Part shown: positions 1 to 8,905 of the stretch, piece by piece
Layout: each line of letters opens with the position of its first letter
Numbering within the stretch: position 1 is the stretch's first letter
Source of the DNA: Saccoglossus kowalevskii
Taxonomy: Eukaryota; Hemichordata; Enteropneusta; Harrimaniidae
Assembly: GCF_000003605.2 (NCBI RefSeq)
Contig: NW_003119928.1
Span: 97,386 to 127,249, forward strand
DNA length: 29,864 bases
Direction of reading: 5' to 3'
Program-made: the position numbers and the translations under genes
The notes under the pieces: model-generated
What the model was told of the DNA's origin: nothing
Databases searched by the model: none
What the model saw: only the letters and a program-made list of their open reading frames with translations

Positions 1-401
1 TTACGCGAGATTTGAACGGGACTTACGTAGGCGTCGGATCAGATGTATGTAGGGCGGAATTAAAAAAAATCAAAATCAAAGTAAAATAATAAAATAAAAA
101 GGCATTAATAACAAAAGTAATAAAAAATAAAATTAAAATAAGTTTATAGCCAAAATAATTAAAGCCCGTACACTACATCAGATTTTAATCAGATTGACCT
201 ATGCCAAGGAGGCTTGGGATTATGTCAAAAATGTAAGGAAAAGAGGTTTCAAACACCAACATCGAATACGCCAACAACGACAATAGCGCAAACAATAGAA
301 GACAACATGGTGAGTATGCAAATCTTGTCACCGTCCCGGCAAACACGGTCTTCACCGTTACTGAGTTCTGTGTATATATAATACAGAAAGATATCCACAA
401 T
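1..401. other. AT-rich flank upstream of LINE fossil
   Basis: The first 180 bases are A-rich low-complexity sequence made of aaaat-type words. From about 240 to 400 the plus strand has short open stretches that may be the decayed start of the LINE ORF1 that follows, but I see no motif that proves it. Confidence 0.4.
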
Positions 402-785
402 ATGAATAATAATCAGCAATCTATGGACACAATGAAGTTCATTAACAACCAACTTGAAAAAATGAGAAAAAGATTGGAGAAACCGGAAGTAAGTAAGGCA
501 AACCTTGCATGAGAGAACACTCAATTACGTGACAACATCTGTGTATTAGAACATTGATCCGACCATAACTCCGGCCGACATTGACGTCACACACCGCATC
601 GGTAAAAAATACTTCAAACAGCCAATCCACGTGTTCGAAATCAGTTATTGATCGCTTTGCAGCCAAGTAAAGACGGAATATTATTTTTGAACGCATCTTC
701 GCTAGCCAAGATCTAAGTTTATTCGGCCAAGTCTCTAAACAGACCTTGGCAGAACGACCATCAAATATGCGTATTCTAACAGCGC
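402..785 (+). pseudogene. Degenerate LINE ORF1 (L1-type, Transposase_22-like)
   Basis: This is a broken copy of ORF1 of a non-LTR retrotransposon, whose product is an RNA-binding coiled-coil chaperone. From the ATG at 402 the plus strand reads 36 codons rich in N, Q, K, E and L (for example FINNQLEKMRKRLE), which look like a coiled coil, and then meets a TGA at 510. Past it the same frame gives ENTQLRDNI. A shifted frame near 570-648 reads TPADIDVTHRIGKK, the DIDVTHRIGK block typical of ORF1 RRM domains in this class. A further shift near 651-780 gives RFAAK, stop, then RRNIIFERIF, which fits the following RRM strand and helix. At least one in-frame stop and two frameshifts mean it is dead. 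No reverse transcriptase ORF2 follows; a helicase fragment begins within 50 bases instead. I am fairly sure of the class, not of the LINE clade. Confidence 0.6.
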
Positions 786-833
786 CCCCAGTGTGTGTTA
801 CAAATCCCTCTTTGGCTTTCATTTTTAAACAAA

Positions 834-1013
834 ATGGCGGCGCCCATGAATCGTGATATTTGTGATGATAAAATTGCGAAAGTTTTCGGTGTTGGTGCCC
901 TCAAGCCTCATCAGGTACAGGCAATCGACGCAGTTTTGTGTGGGAAGGATGTCTTCATTGCTACAAAAACAGGAAGTGGAATTTTGTTTTATAATTTGGT
1001 ACGTCCAAGCTGA
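834..1013 (+). pseudogene. Truncated RecQ-like helicase N-terminal fragment
   Basis: From the ATG at 834 the frame encodes 59 residues. It contains KVFGVGALKPHQVQAIDAVL followed by GKDVFIATKTGSG. This matches the start of superfamily-2 RecQ-type helicases: the F-G, L-K-P-x-Q and A-I-x-A-x-L residues of motif 0, then the strand leading into the Walker A loop. The Walker A lysine is absent: TGSG is followed by ILFYNL instead of KS, and the frame stops at 1011. The helicase core is missing, so the piece cannot be an active enzyme. It sits 48 bases after the LINE ORF1 fossil on the same strand, suggesting either a mobile-element-associated copy or a first exon whose remainder is outside or decayed. 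The start region AAAATGGCGGC also fits a YY1-type site. I trust the family; whether it was ever a host gene or part of an element I cannot tell. Confidence 0.55.
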
Positions 1014-1046
1014 TTGGGCGCCTTGTTTCGAGGCGCGCCCAATCAG
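1010..1046. repeat. GC-rich hairpin after helicase fragment
   Basis: CTGATTGGGCGC (1010-1021) is repeated inverted and perfectly as GCGCCCAATCAG (1035-1046) with a 13-base loop. With a two-base bulge, the CCT after the left arm and the AGG before the right arm lengthen the stem. The first base of the left arm overlaps the codon just before the stop of the helicase fragment. It could be an element end or a foldback remnant. Confidence 0.7.
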
Positions 1047-3061
1047 ATCTCACTGCTTAAGATACGCAATTAGCCTATGCGATCCCGCACAGTATCGTGT
1101 AGAGGCCTATAGGTCGAAGACACATACAGGCACACACATACAGAACTCAAACAAAACATGATTCTACTGAAACTGCAACTACGTCCATAACGGATTCAGA
1201 CAGTTAGAGCCTGTGTGCTCACACCACTATCATTTGTGAGTTCTTTTCAAGCAATGTATTATAATCCCCCATACTAATATGTGGAAGGAACAATAAAACA
1301 TCACTCAAAACATTCAGATGTAATTACTGAATAAACCAATAACAATGTTGAACCATCAAGTTTGGAAGTGTGTTCTTTATATCTTCTCCTCTAAAACCAT
1401 TACAAATGTTTATCTGTAATTTGGTGTATTGATTCCCGGGGGTATTTAGCTCTCAGATTATTCACAGCTGCATGATCCACATGGTGGAATGATTTAATTT
1501 GGATTTTAAATACTTAACATAAACCTTCATATGCATCTTTTGGGAAATCAAAAAGATATTGGTTATTTGGAAGACAATTACTGTGGCTTCAACTATCAAG
1601 AGTCGTGTACATTACGAAGAAGTCGTCATCAAATCGGTATATTGACATGAATGAAACTAATTTATGTATATGTGGAATTGTTACATTTAAAATATATAAT
1701 ACATGTCTCATAGGTCGCTGAACGCTGAACAACTGTATTATTAATTGGTGAATATAACTGTTAATAATTTCACAGGAAAACGAACATACATATATTACAG
1801 CATGAACACCAGACTTCATACAGTCCCTTATTTATTTTATTTTTTTTTTTTTCAATAAAATAAAATGTTATAGGAGTGTATAAATGGCGAAAGCCGAGTT
1901 ACTGCAAAAATTTAGTTACCGCAAAAAAAAAATAAGGGACTTGTGAACTTTGAAAGGGTTTCTTTTCTATTAATATTGATGACCATTTGAATGACGTCAC
2001 ACATAAACAACAACAAATAAACAAGGGACAGTACGCGAGTCGACATAAACACGAGATCACGGCAAGCGCCTTGTTACTGCAGGCAATACATATTATATAA
2101 TTTCTTTATATATACTATATTAGAATCAAAACTGTGTATAAATAACTAATGCAGTCTCTTTTATTATGTACAAATAAATCTAGGATTACTTAATATATTA
2201 TACTAATAATTTATAACAAAATGTTTTTATATATACAAATAGGATTTGTGTATTATTTACATATAATTTGTTTATTACCATAACATGACAATTGTCAATA
2301 TTGTCAATATGGTGTATATTTTATTATATACAAATAATTTACTTCATATACAAACACTTTGTGCCACTAATGACTATGTACATATAATGAAGGCTCGTGT
2401 TATTGTTACATATAGTTTGCTTACATCAATAAATGCACGAACGGCACCCCATGTGATGTGTTGTTATTTGTTTCAATGTTATCTTGCATTCAGTATCGGG
2501 TTCTTGTACAGTCTAAAAGTAATGATTTTCGTATGTACAAACTCAAAAAGAGACTGAAAGAGTTATCCTTGGAGGTTGATACAATTGTCCCCAAAGCCCC
2601 CACCATATTTAAGATTATTATTAACTACACCTATGATATCAATGGAATGCACTCGCGGGTGTCTGATAAAAAAAAAAGTTTAAAAATAAAATTTGCAAGA
2701 AACCTTTTCGTATCCTTTGTGTGATAACAAAATAAATAAATTAATTTTACAATTGGTAATTAAATCTAATGCTAAAAACTAAAAAACACAAAATATTCAA
2801 AAAAATGATGTATACCAACAATGGTTGGGTATTCGGTTGAGCACATTTATAATTATGTCATTCAAAGCATATGGATGTTTGTTTGACATTTAGCCTCTAT
2901 TAATTTCTGTTTTAGACATATCTAAGTGTCTATAGCTTCTTCGCACTTGCAATATATGATGATATGTGCTGTGTATCTTAACTTCGTGTATCTGGATAAT
3001 TGTCTTTCAGGGTCGCCTCAATACTAAAGATAAAATGCGTATCGTGTTTTTATATTTTTAC
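1047..3061. other. Gene-poor AT-rich region
   Basis: I find no convincing gene. Between about 2161 and 2350 the words TATACAAATA and TGTACAAATA recur (near 2166, 2232 and 2328), suggesting a decayed AT-rich repeat. A frame at 2497-2660 has somewhat coding-like composition (KLKKRLKELSLEVDTIVPKA) but no recognisable domain, and I do not call it a gene. Confidence 0.35.
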
Positions 3062-3121
3062 CCAAAACTACAAACATGGCGCCCTCGCAGGCCAAAACTA
3101 CAAACATGGCGCCCTCGCAGG
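3062..3121. repeat. 30-bp tandem duplication containing ATGGCGCC
   Basis: Two identical 30-base units (3062-3091 and 3092-3121) lie head to tail, each with CAAACATGGCGCCCTCGCAG. The sequence continues GCCAA into unique DNA. Because 30 is a multiple of three, the frame reading WRPRRP is repeated without a shift, but I see no gene around it. Perfect identity implies a recent event. Confidence 0.9.
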
Positions 3122-3844
3122 CCAACGGCATCAGTTTGGATCAAAGCAGAGGGCGCAACTAACGGGACCCTGTCATTCAGTGTGTAGTTGATGTTATATT
3201 TGTTGGGTCCGTCATATTTAGGGAGTTGTATCACATGAAATGAACAAATGCTCAATCAGTTCCACCCACATACCTACAACAGGCCTAAATTATTCAATTA
3301 TTCACACTGATTTAATTCAATGGATGACATCCTCTGAAGACCCCAAAACTAATGCGAGAGGGCGAAAAAAATGCTGCTAAAACCACAAGACTACGGAGCT
3401 GTTATTACTAATTGAACCGCAGTGTATCAAAAAACAACAAGTCTTTATTTGTAGGAGGTACATGTTGATGTACACATCTCGTACTGTATTACTGTCACAG
3501 GTATCATCACCTTTGATTTTGAAAAGGCAAGAGGATAAGGCAGATGTTAGCTTTGCCAAAGGCATGCACATCAACTCAATGATAAAGAAAAACTTACTGT
3601 GTTATATTGAAAAAAAATTAATTAAAAATGAACAATACGTTTGTCAACAGCAATCTGAAAATTAACTTCTTTGACATTCAAACTACAGCTTTTAAAGTGA
3701 CACTTCAGATACACAAATGCTCTAGAACTACTTCAACTATGTAACAAATTATAAGAGGCTCGATATTGAAAAAAATACACCAACAGAAAGTCAACAAAAA
3801 TTTGGATGCAGAAAATTATGTACATGTATCTTGATGAAAATTTG

Positions 3845-4273
3845 TCATATGATCAAAATATTACTGACTGTGTGTGCAAGCAAATTATCCGAATCAGAAA
3901 ATGAAAACAAAAATAATAAGAAACTTTTTTTCACCCCGAAAGGGGAATTCGGCCGATGAGCTTCCGCTGCTTTCGTTGCAGTTTTGTCGACTTCAATGCG
4001 GACAAAGCAACCGAACTGACTTGTCGCCTGACCGAATTTTAGGCCACCATACACCTCCACTCCTCTCCCATTTCTCTCACCGTTGCGGAAAAAACGCGGG
4101 ACAGCCACTCTAGACAATATGTCCTTAAAGTTGTCTGGGCGAAACTCGTTTGCCGCTACCAATCTCTCGTATAGCTGTGTAAACGTCACATCTCCCTGGC
4201 CAATGTCAATTGCGTACCAGTCGACAACAATCCCTCGTTTTATGCTCACGTATTTTGGTGGTGTGGTCGCCAT
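3845..4273 (-). CDS. Uncharacterised coding-looking ORF
   Basis: The minus strand from the ATG at 4273 encodes 142 residues beginning MATTPPKYVSIKRG. Codon choice and amino-acid mix look truly coding through about residue 113: VVDWYAIDIGQGDV, a probable amphipathic helix LYERLVAANEF, and a G-rich run ending VEVYGGLKFGQ. After NSPFG the character changes to low-complexity F, L and S. At that point the strand reads TTTCGGGGTGAAA, a possible splice donor, so the real exon may end near 3935. There is no signal peptide or membrane segment in the first 113 residues. The ATG sits in ACATGGCGACC, a YY1-like start context shared with other fragments here. I do not recognise the family. It could be a first exon of a host gene, a retrocopy or part of a mobile element. 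Confidence 0.4.
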   Translation of the reverse strand: MATTPPKYVSIKRGIVVDWYAIDIGQGDVTFTQLYERLVAANEFRPDNFKDILSRVAVPRFFRNGERNGRGVEVYGGLKFGQATSQFGCFVRIEVDKTATKAAEAHRPNSPFGVKKSFLLFLFSFSDSDNLLAHTVSNILII

Positions 4274-4412
4274 GTTGGATCATTTATGACAAAATTGGCA
4301 TTTTTTGAGGCATTCTCCTTCATAGGTTTTTGCGCTTTACGTAACGCGCATCTAACTGTGCGTAGTTTGATTTTGAGGTAGTCCAAAACGAGTTTTACGA
4401 CAAGTCGGCGCT

Positions 4413-4694
4413 TTGCGACAATATGAGTCGGCAAGTTCCGGACAGAAAACCGATCTGTGGAGACTCGTCGTCGGAGATTTTTTTTTTTTAGAACAGGCGA
4501 AAACTAATGCGCGCGCGGATGTCATCCATAAAATTAAGTCGGTGTGGCCTAAAGGGTATGGAAAAAATACATGGGCTATAAGTAAAATGTTTCTGATATA
4601 TGTGGCATTACGTTGTAAGAAAGAAGGACAGTATGAAACTCATATACCTGTTATATTTATCCTTGGTATTGGACATGTATCAACAGTTGTGTAA
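4413..4694 (+). CDS. Possible divergent ORF, broken by a T12 run
   Basis: Facing away from the ORF that starts at 4273, an ATG at 4423 opens a frame (MSRQVPDRKPICGDSSSE) that runs into twelve T residues at 4488-4499 and stops. In the neighbouring frame a coding-looking stretch continues: LEQAKTNARADVIHKIKSVW, then PKGYGKNTWAISKM. A one- or two-base slip in the T run would join the two, either as a mutation here or as a sequence error. I do not recognise a domain. The 150 bases between the two ATGs could be a shared promoter, although no TATA box is obvious. Confidence that this is a gene is low. Confidence 0.2.
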   Translation: MRQYESASSGQKTDLWRLVVGDFFFLEQAKTNARADVIHKIKSVWPKGYGKNTWAISKMFLIYVALRCKKEGQYETHIPVIFILGIGHVSTVV

Positions 4695-6618
4695 TGGTAA
4701 CTATAACAACGTTTTAATTGTGGAAATGTATGAATTGTAATATTTCTAGAAATGTGCGTTTTTTCACAATTTATCTATTTTCATTTGCAAATATTTATAT
4801 TTATATATATTTGTGACTAAATATTAATATTGAGTATCATAATATATGTGTTTATTCCATACTATAGGTCACTTGCCCAAAAATACAATAGTAGTATCAT
4901 TGCGCGAAGTAAACAAACAAGCCTTTGTTAATGACATGGTCCCCGTTGGAATTGTTCGTGCCAAAAAATAAGGGAATGTGGACTAAAGGAATAATTAGTA
5001 ATTGAAAGTGAATAAGTGGCTGGTCTAGTATCAACAGAAATTTAGTAATATATGACTCTTCCAAAATCGAAATATATGGTCAGAAATTAAACAGGATATG
5101 CTATTCATGCATTTGTTGTATCCAAACAACATTTCATTTGTCAAGGCTCATGTACAGAGATATAGTTATGGTATGGGTATGGTTAAAAAGCAAGATTTTA
5201 GGCAGTCAACCATATTTGACCCGATTGTGAAACTAATTGCCATGGAGCAAGAACAATAAAATATGTCAGCGGTACATTTTGAAAAAAAAACGAGATGGCG
5301 GCCAGTTGATCATTTTGGATTCAAACATGAAACGAATCATCATGGACATGTATCTCTACATGTGTAATGTTTGTATCAAATTTGAACAAAAAACATCAAA
5401 TCAATTCCAAGATATCACTCGAAACAGACATTCACAGTTTATTTCTACTATTTGCACACCGTTATCATTGAAGAACATTTCTGGAGAACATTTCAGTTTT
5501 CTGACTAACTTGTAAATTTGTGATTGGTAAAAATTTGTGAAAGAACAAACAGACGGAAATACACGGTAGCAAATTCTTAAAGTGATTACAAAATGTATCC
5601 TATTTATAAATTGTCACGCTCTCGCTGCGTTTTCTATTAAATGCTCTCATTCAGAATGTGTTAACAAACAAGTTAATATGTAACAGATGAGCGAGAAAGC
5701 GCAGCTGATCATTTTAATTGATTTACTATAAATAACACTGACGTAACCATGAAACGTCGAGACGCGTGAACTTTTGACGTCGCGTTATTAGTTCGTGCGT
5801 GAGTTGGGTGGAATATGAGATGGCACTACGTACGACTGCGGTATCAACGCTGCATGATTTTTAAACTTCCATATTCTTACATATGTATACACATGTTATT
5901 TATAGAGCTCGCTGCTCTCACTTTAAATATTACTCAGAAACAAACCAGGATTGCTTGAATATTCTGTAGATATCAAGACAATATTATTCAAACCTTGGAT
6001 TCGAATAGATACAAGTCTGATTCTAATGAAAATTTAATGGTTGCATTTATATTTATATGTCTCTTAACTATTTGTGTATTTGTTGTTTAACATGCAATTA
6101 GGCTATGAGCTAGACGACTCACAGGGGGTACTAATTATCTAGGATATCTATTTTAGTGTATAATTTGAAAAATGTTTGCTGGACATGTCAAATTTGTAGC
6201 CTTGGCTTGATATTATTGGTTAAAGTATCTTTTATATTTCTATTTATGGCCATATTTATTCTACAAGAGACCTTAAACATTTTAAAATAAAATATAAAAT
6301 GAGCCACCTATATGTTGTTTTGTTTTTTTGTATTTACTTCAACACTAGTTTCTTAATTCAGAATGGCTTAAGATATGATTTGCACTATAGAGGTATAAAG
6401 GGATGAGCATTTATGGATAAAAGTATAAATATATATTTATGCAGACAAATGACATGCATAAGCATGACCGAATAGGGAAAAGTTTAGTACAATCTAACAA
6501 CTGAGTTCATTTTTCTATATTTCTGATATATCTTTCAGTTTAATAGTATAATTGGGAACAATAAAATACCCTTATATCTATAAAATTATTAAATCACTTT
6601 TACCTATTAAATTATAAA
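4695..6618. other. Intergenic AT-rich stretch
   Basis: Nothing I can call as a gene. A near-CRE (TTGACGTCGCG, about 5775) and an ATGGCG core (5295-5300) are the only motif-like sites. The frame from the ATG at 5237 to 5515 lacks recognisable features. Confidence 0.35.
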
Positions 6619-6723
6619 ATGAATCTTGGTATCGTTATCACGTTTCTTATGTTTCTGTCGCTTGATTTAGCCAGTGTTCGAAAACTGTGTCCGACGGGAA
6701 ACTGGCATATTAGTGGAGACTAA
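6619..6723 (+). CDS. 34-residue ORF with signal-peptide-like start
   Basis: The ATG at 6619 opens 34 codons ending at TAA 6721. The first 19 residues, MNLGIVITFLMFLSLDLAS, have the layout of a secretory signal: a short start, a hydrophobic core and a small-x-small end. A 15-residue tail with one Cys, one Trp and one His follows (VRKLCPTGNWHISGD). It could be a tiny secreted peptide, the first exon of a longer precursor, or chance. I see no strong splice donor inside it. It is too short for composition to decide. Confidence 0.22.
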   Translation: MNLGIVITFLMFLSLDLASVRKLCPTGNWHISGD

Positions 6724-8289
6724 TCAACATTCCCAAAGCTTGCTTACCTGCCGGTTTGATCCGATCAACAATAGGGGAACGATGCTATGATCCATCACAC
6801 TATCTTTTACCAATATGATGATGTCTATGTAAATTTAAATCCAGTTCCATCAACGAGAAAGGCTGCATTTAACACATATATCATATGATATAATCTATGA
6901 TTGTTCACGTGAGACACTTATAAGAAAGATGGCTTTAGTGGTGCGTTTTTTGTGGAACTTTGCAAAGTTGTGTGGTTGATATTAGGCAAACAAATTGAAT
7001 TGTACACGCATTGTTAGTGGCACTACAATCATAATAATGAACACTTGGCAACTCGAAAGTAATCAATGTAATCCATCTGGTACGAATTGATTGTAAAATG
7101 GATAATACCAGACAGTGTTCTGTGTTCATTGTTTTTCTCAGTTGTTTGTATACTGCCCTCAGCAGTCGTGAGACCTGTCAGAGGCTGTTAATGAAGAGCT
7201 GAGCAAAAGGGCATGAAAATTAAATCTAGTCCACGGCATATACAGACACACATGAACATCGAAACAGGAACTTGGGTTCATTAATATATAAATAGTATGA
7301 ATGTCACTGTTCTTGTATTGGTTGATGCATTCGATGGTTATTAGAAAAGACAGTGAAAGCAAGTGAAAAAAGAAAAAAAAAGTAAATGAATTCAAACGTT
7401 AAGTGGTAAATCTCGTTTTATTAATCGGTGTTATTTTTCTAAATGCATTGTACATTACCAGACATGACTTCTAAGTGCAGTTGAATTGAGGGAAGGAAAA
7501 CATCAAACCGATCAAGATCCTCTAATTAGGATTTTATGTGAACGATTGTCACAGGTCCCACCTCACAAAAACTGCCATTAAAAATAATGATCTCGTAAGG
7601 TCTTTGCAGTGCAAGACAGTTCCAAATAAATATAACATAATATAACACAAAACTATTCCATAGACTCAAAATTAAAGGTAAATGTTTTGTGTGTGTGTGA
7701 GAAAAATACAAAAATAAAACCACTCCAGAGGAGAAAACATAACATATGTAAGTTAAGCGACTGTGTTTACTACATGATAACTACCGGTATAATGACCCTA
7801 ATTAGATACATCCAATTGGTAGCGACATTACTGAGTATAAGGCCCAGTAAATAGCTTCTTGGATGACAACTGTGGGACACATGGTCAACTTTAAACTTGA
7901 ATTGTATATGGTCAAAGACGAATAGCAAATAACAAATAATATATATGCATATTCTATATTATAAATTACAATGCAATTACATTTCATTTAAAACACTGTC
8001 CTCACAAAATACTGACTGACCTGTGAAGTCTCGCACAATAAACAACAAGGTGAACAATAGTTGGTATTTATTTTGTAAATGACCGCTGGTGGCGCCAATG
8101 TCTGAGATCACAACTGATATTCGTGTATTGTCTCACATTGACATTAGATGCAATACAATCAGCCTCAAGACAATAAATTCACTTGTAAGTTTTCAAAAAT
8201 CACCTGCTGTATTAACAAACATTGAATAAGTATACTTCGTGACGCGGGCCCAGCCGTACGGAATTAAATGATCTATGACCTAACAACAC
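6724..8289. other. Region downstream of the deiodinase gene
   Basis: No gene recognised. On the minus strand this follows the proposed poly(A) signal and would become 3' UTR only if a longer transcript exists. The minus strand has several AATAAA words (for example near 8066-8071 and 7417-7422), as expected in AT-rich DNA. A short GT microsatellite lies near 7688-7698. Confidence 0.35.
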
Positions 8290-8295
8290 TTTATT
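8290..8295 (-). terminator. Candidate poly(A) signal of the deiodinase gene
   Basis: The minus strand reads GCAATAAAGTGTTG here, about 360 bases after the stop codon, with a GT-rich stretch just downstream as is usual for cleavage sites. AATAAA is frequent in AT-rich DNA, so this is only the nearest well-placed candidate. If used, the 3' UTR and any SECIS must lie between about 8270 and 8652. Confidence 0.4.
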
Positions 8296-8501
8296 GCAGA
8301 TGCACACCAAAAATGTCCACCAAAGCTTCTGTTTCTGTATTTGGCCGTAATAAATGGAAACATAGCAGCAAAATCTCCTGGTGCACAAAGAAATTGCATT
8401 GCTTAGCATGGTTGCTAAGTATTTATCAAATAAAAACGTGATATAAGACATAGATCATATTCAACCCGAGATGGCGCTCTATACAATGATGTTGTTTCAA
8501 T

Positions 8502-8573
8502 GGCACTATTGGTTATTATTCTCCCTCCATTAAATATATGAACAGTACAATATATTTCATAGAATAGTGTGCC
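8502..8573 (-). other. Two-helix fold in 3' UTR, SECIS-like in part
   Basis: In the minus-strand 3' UTR an outer stem pairs GGCACACTATT (8573-8563, two-base bulge) with AATAGTGCC (8510-8502). Inside it ATGA occurs two bases after the outer stem, and an inner stem AAATATAT/ATATATTT closes a 10-base loop. A eukaryotic SECIS has such an outer stem and ATGA, but should also have an AA apical motif about 10-13 bases on and a GA opposite the ATGA. Neither is clearly present, so this is a fold worth testing, not a SECIS call. Confidence 0.2.
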
Positions 8574-8652
8574 TATGTAGTTAGTCCAATGTTATGAAAC
8601 AATCGGGTTACGGCTGGGAAATGTCTGTGTATTGTTATAATAAGGTGATAAT

Positions 8653-8905
8653 TTATTGTTCTGTAAATCTACTATCCAACCACGTTCGTAGATGATCGGT
8701 GACATTCATATGCGGCATCTTCAATTGTTCAATCATTGTATCTCCGATGTATACCATCTTTCCGTTTTCGACAATAAAGGCACGATCTGGATGGGCGTGG
8801 AATGCTCTGTTGAAGCTATTTTCCATGCTGTCGACAGCCACAGAAATCTTCGTATCACTGGACATATCGAAAGTAAACAAGTCACCCGCTCTATTCACCA
8901 TAGCC
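8653..8905 (-). CDS. Dio: Deiodinase exon 5 (C-terminus, stop)
   Basis: The acceptor TACGTTTCAG ends at 8906. The first base completes the Arg272 codon and 83 residues follow to TAA at 8655-8653. It carries SVAVDSMENSFNRAF and PDRAFIVENGKMVYIG, corresponding to the family's V-D-x-M-x-N segment and the strand pair that closes the thioredoxin fold. The final 35 residues (IGDTMIEQLKMPHMN and onward, ending SRFTEQ) form a probable helix like the terminal one in other deiodinases. Confidence 0.9.

Noticed and set aside
442-822. 126-codon minus-strand ORF
   Set aside because: It is antisense to the LINE ORF1 fossil, whose plus-strand reading contains the diagnostic HRIGK block.
8093-8148. Possible SECIS on the minus strand with GTGA, an AA eleven bases later and GAT
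   Set aside because: The outer stem CTAATGTC/GACATTGG is good, but the inner helix would be only about four pairs, and TGAGA pairs with TCTCA instead, giving an ordinary hairpin. It also lies beyond the nearest poly(A) signal.
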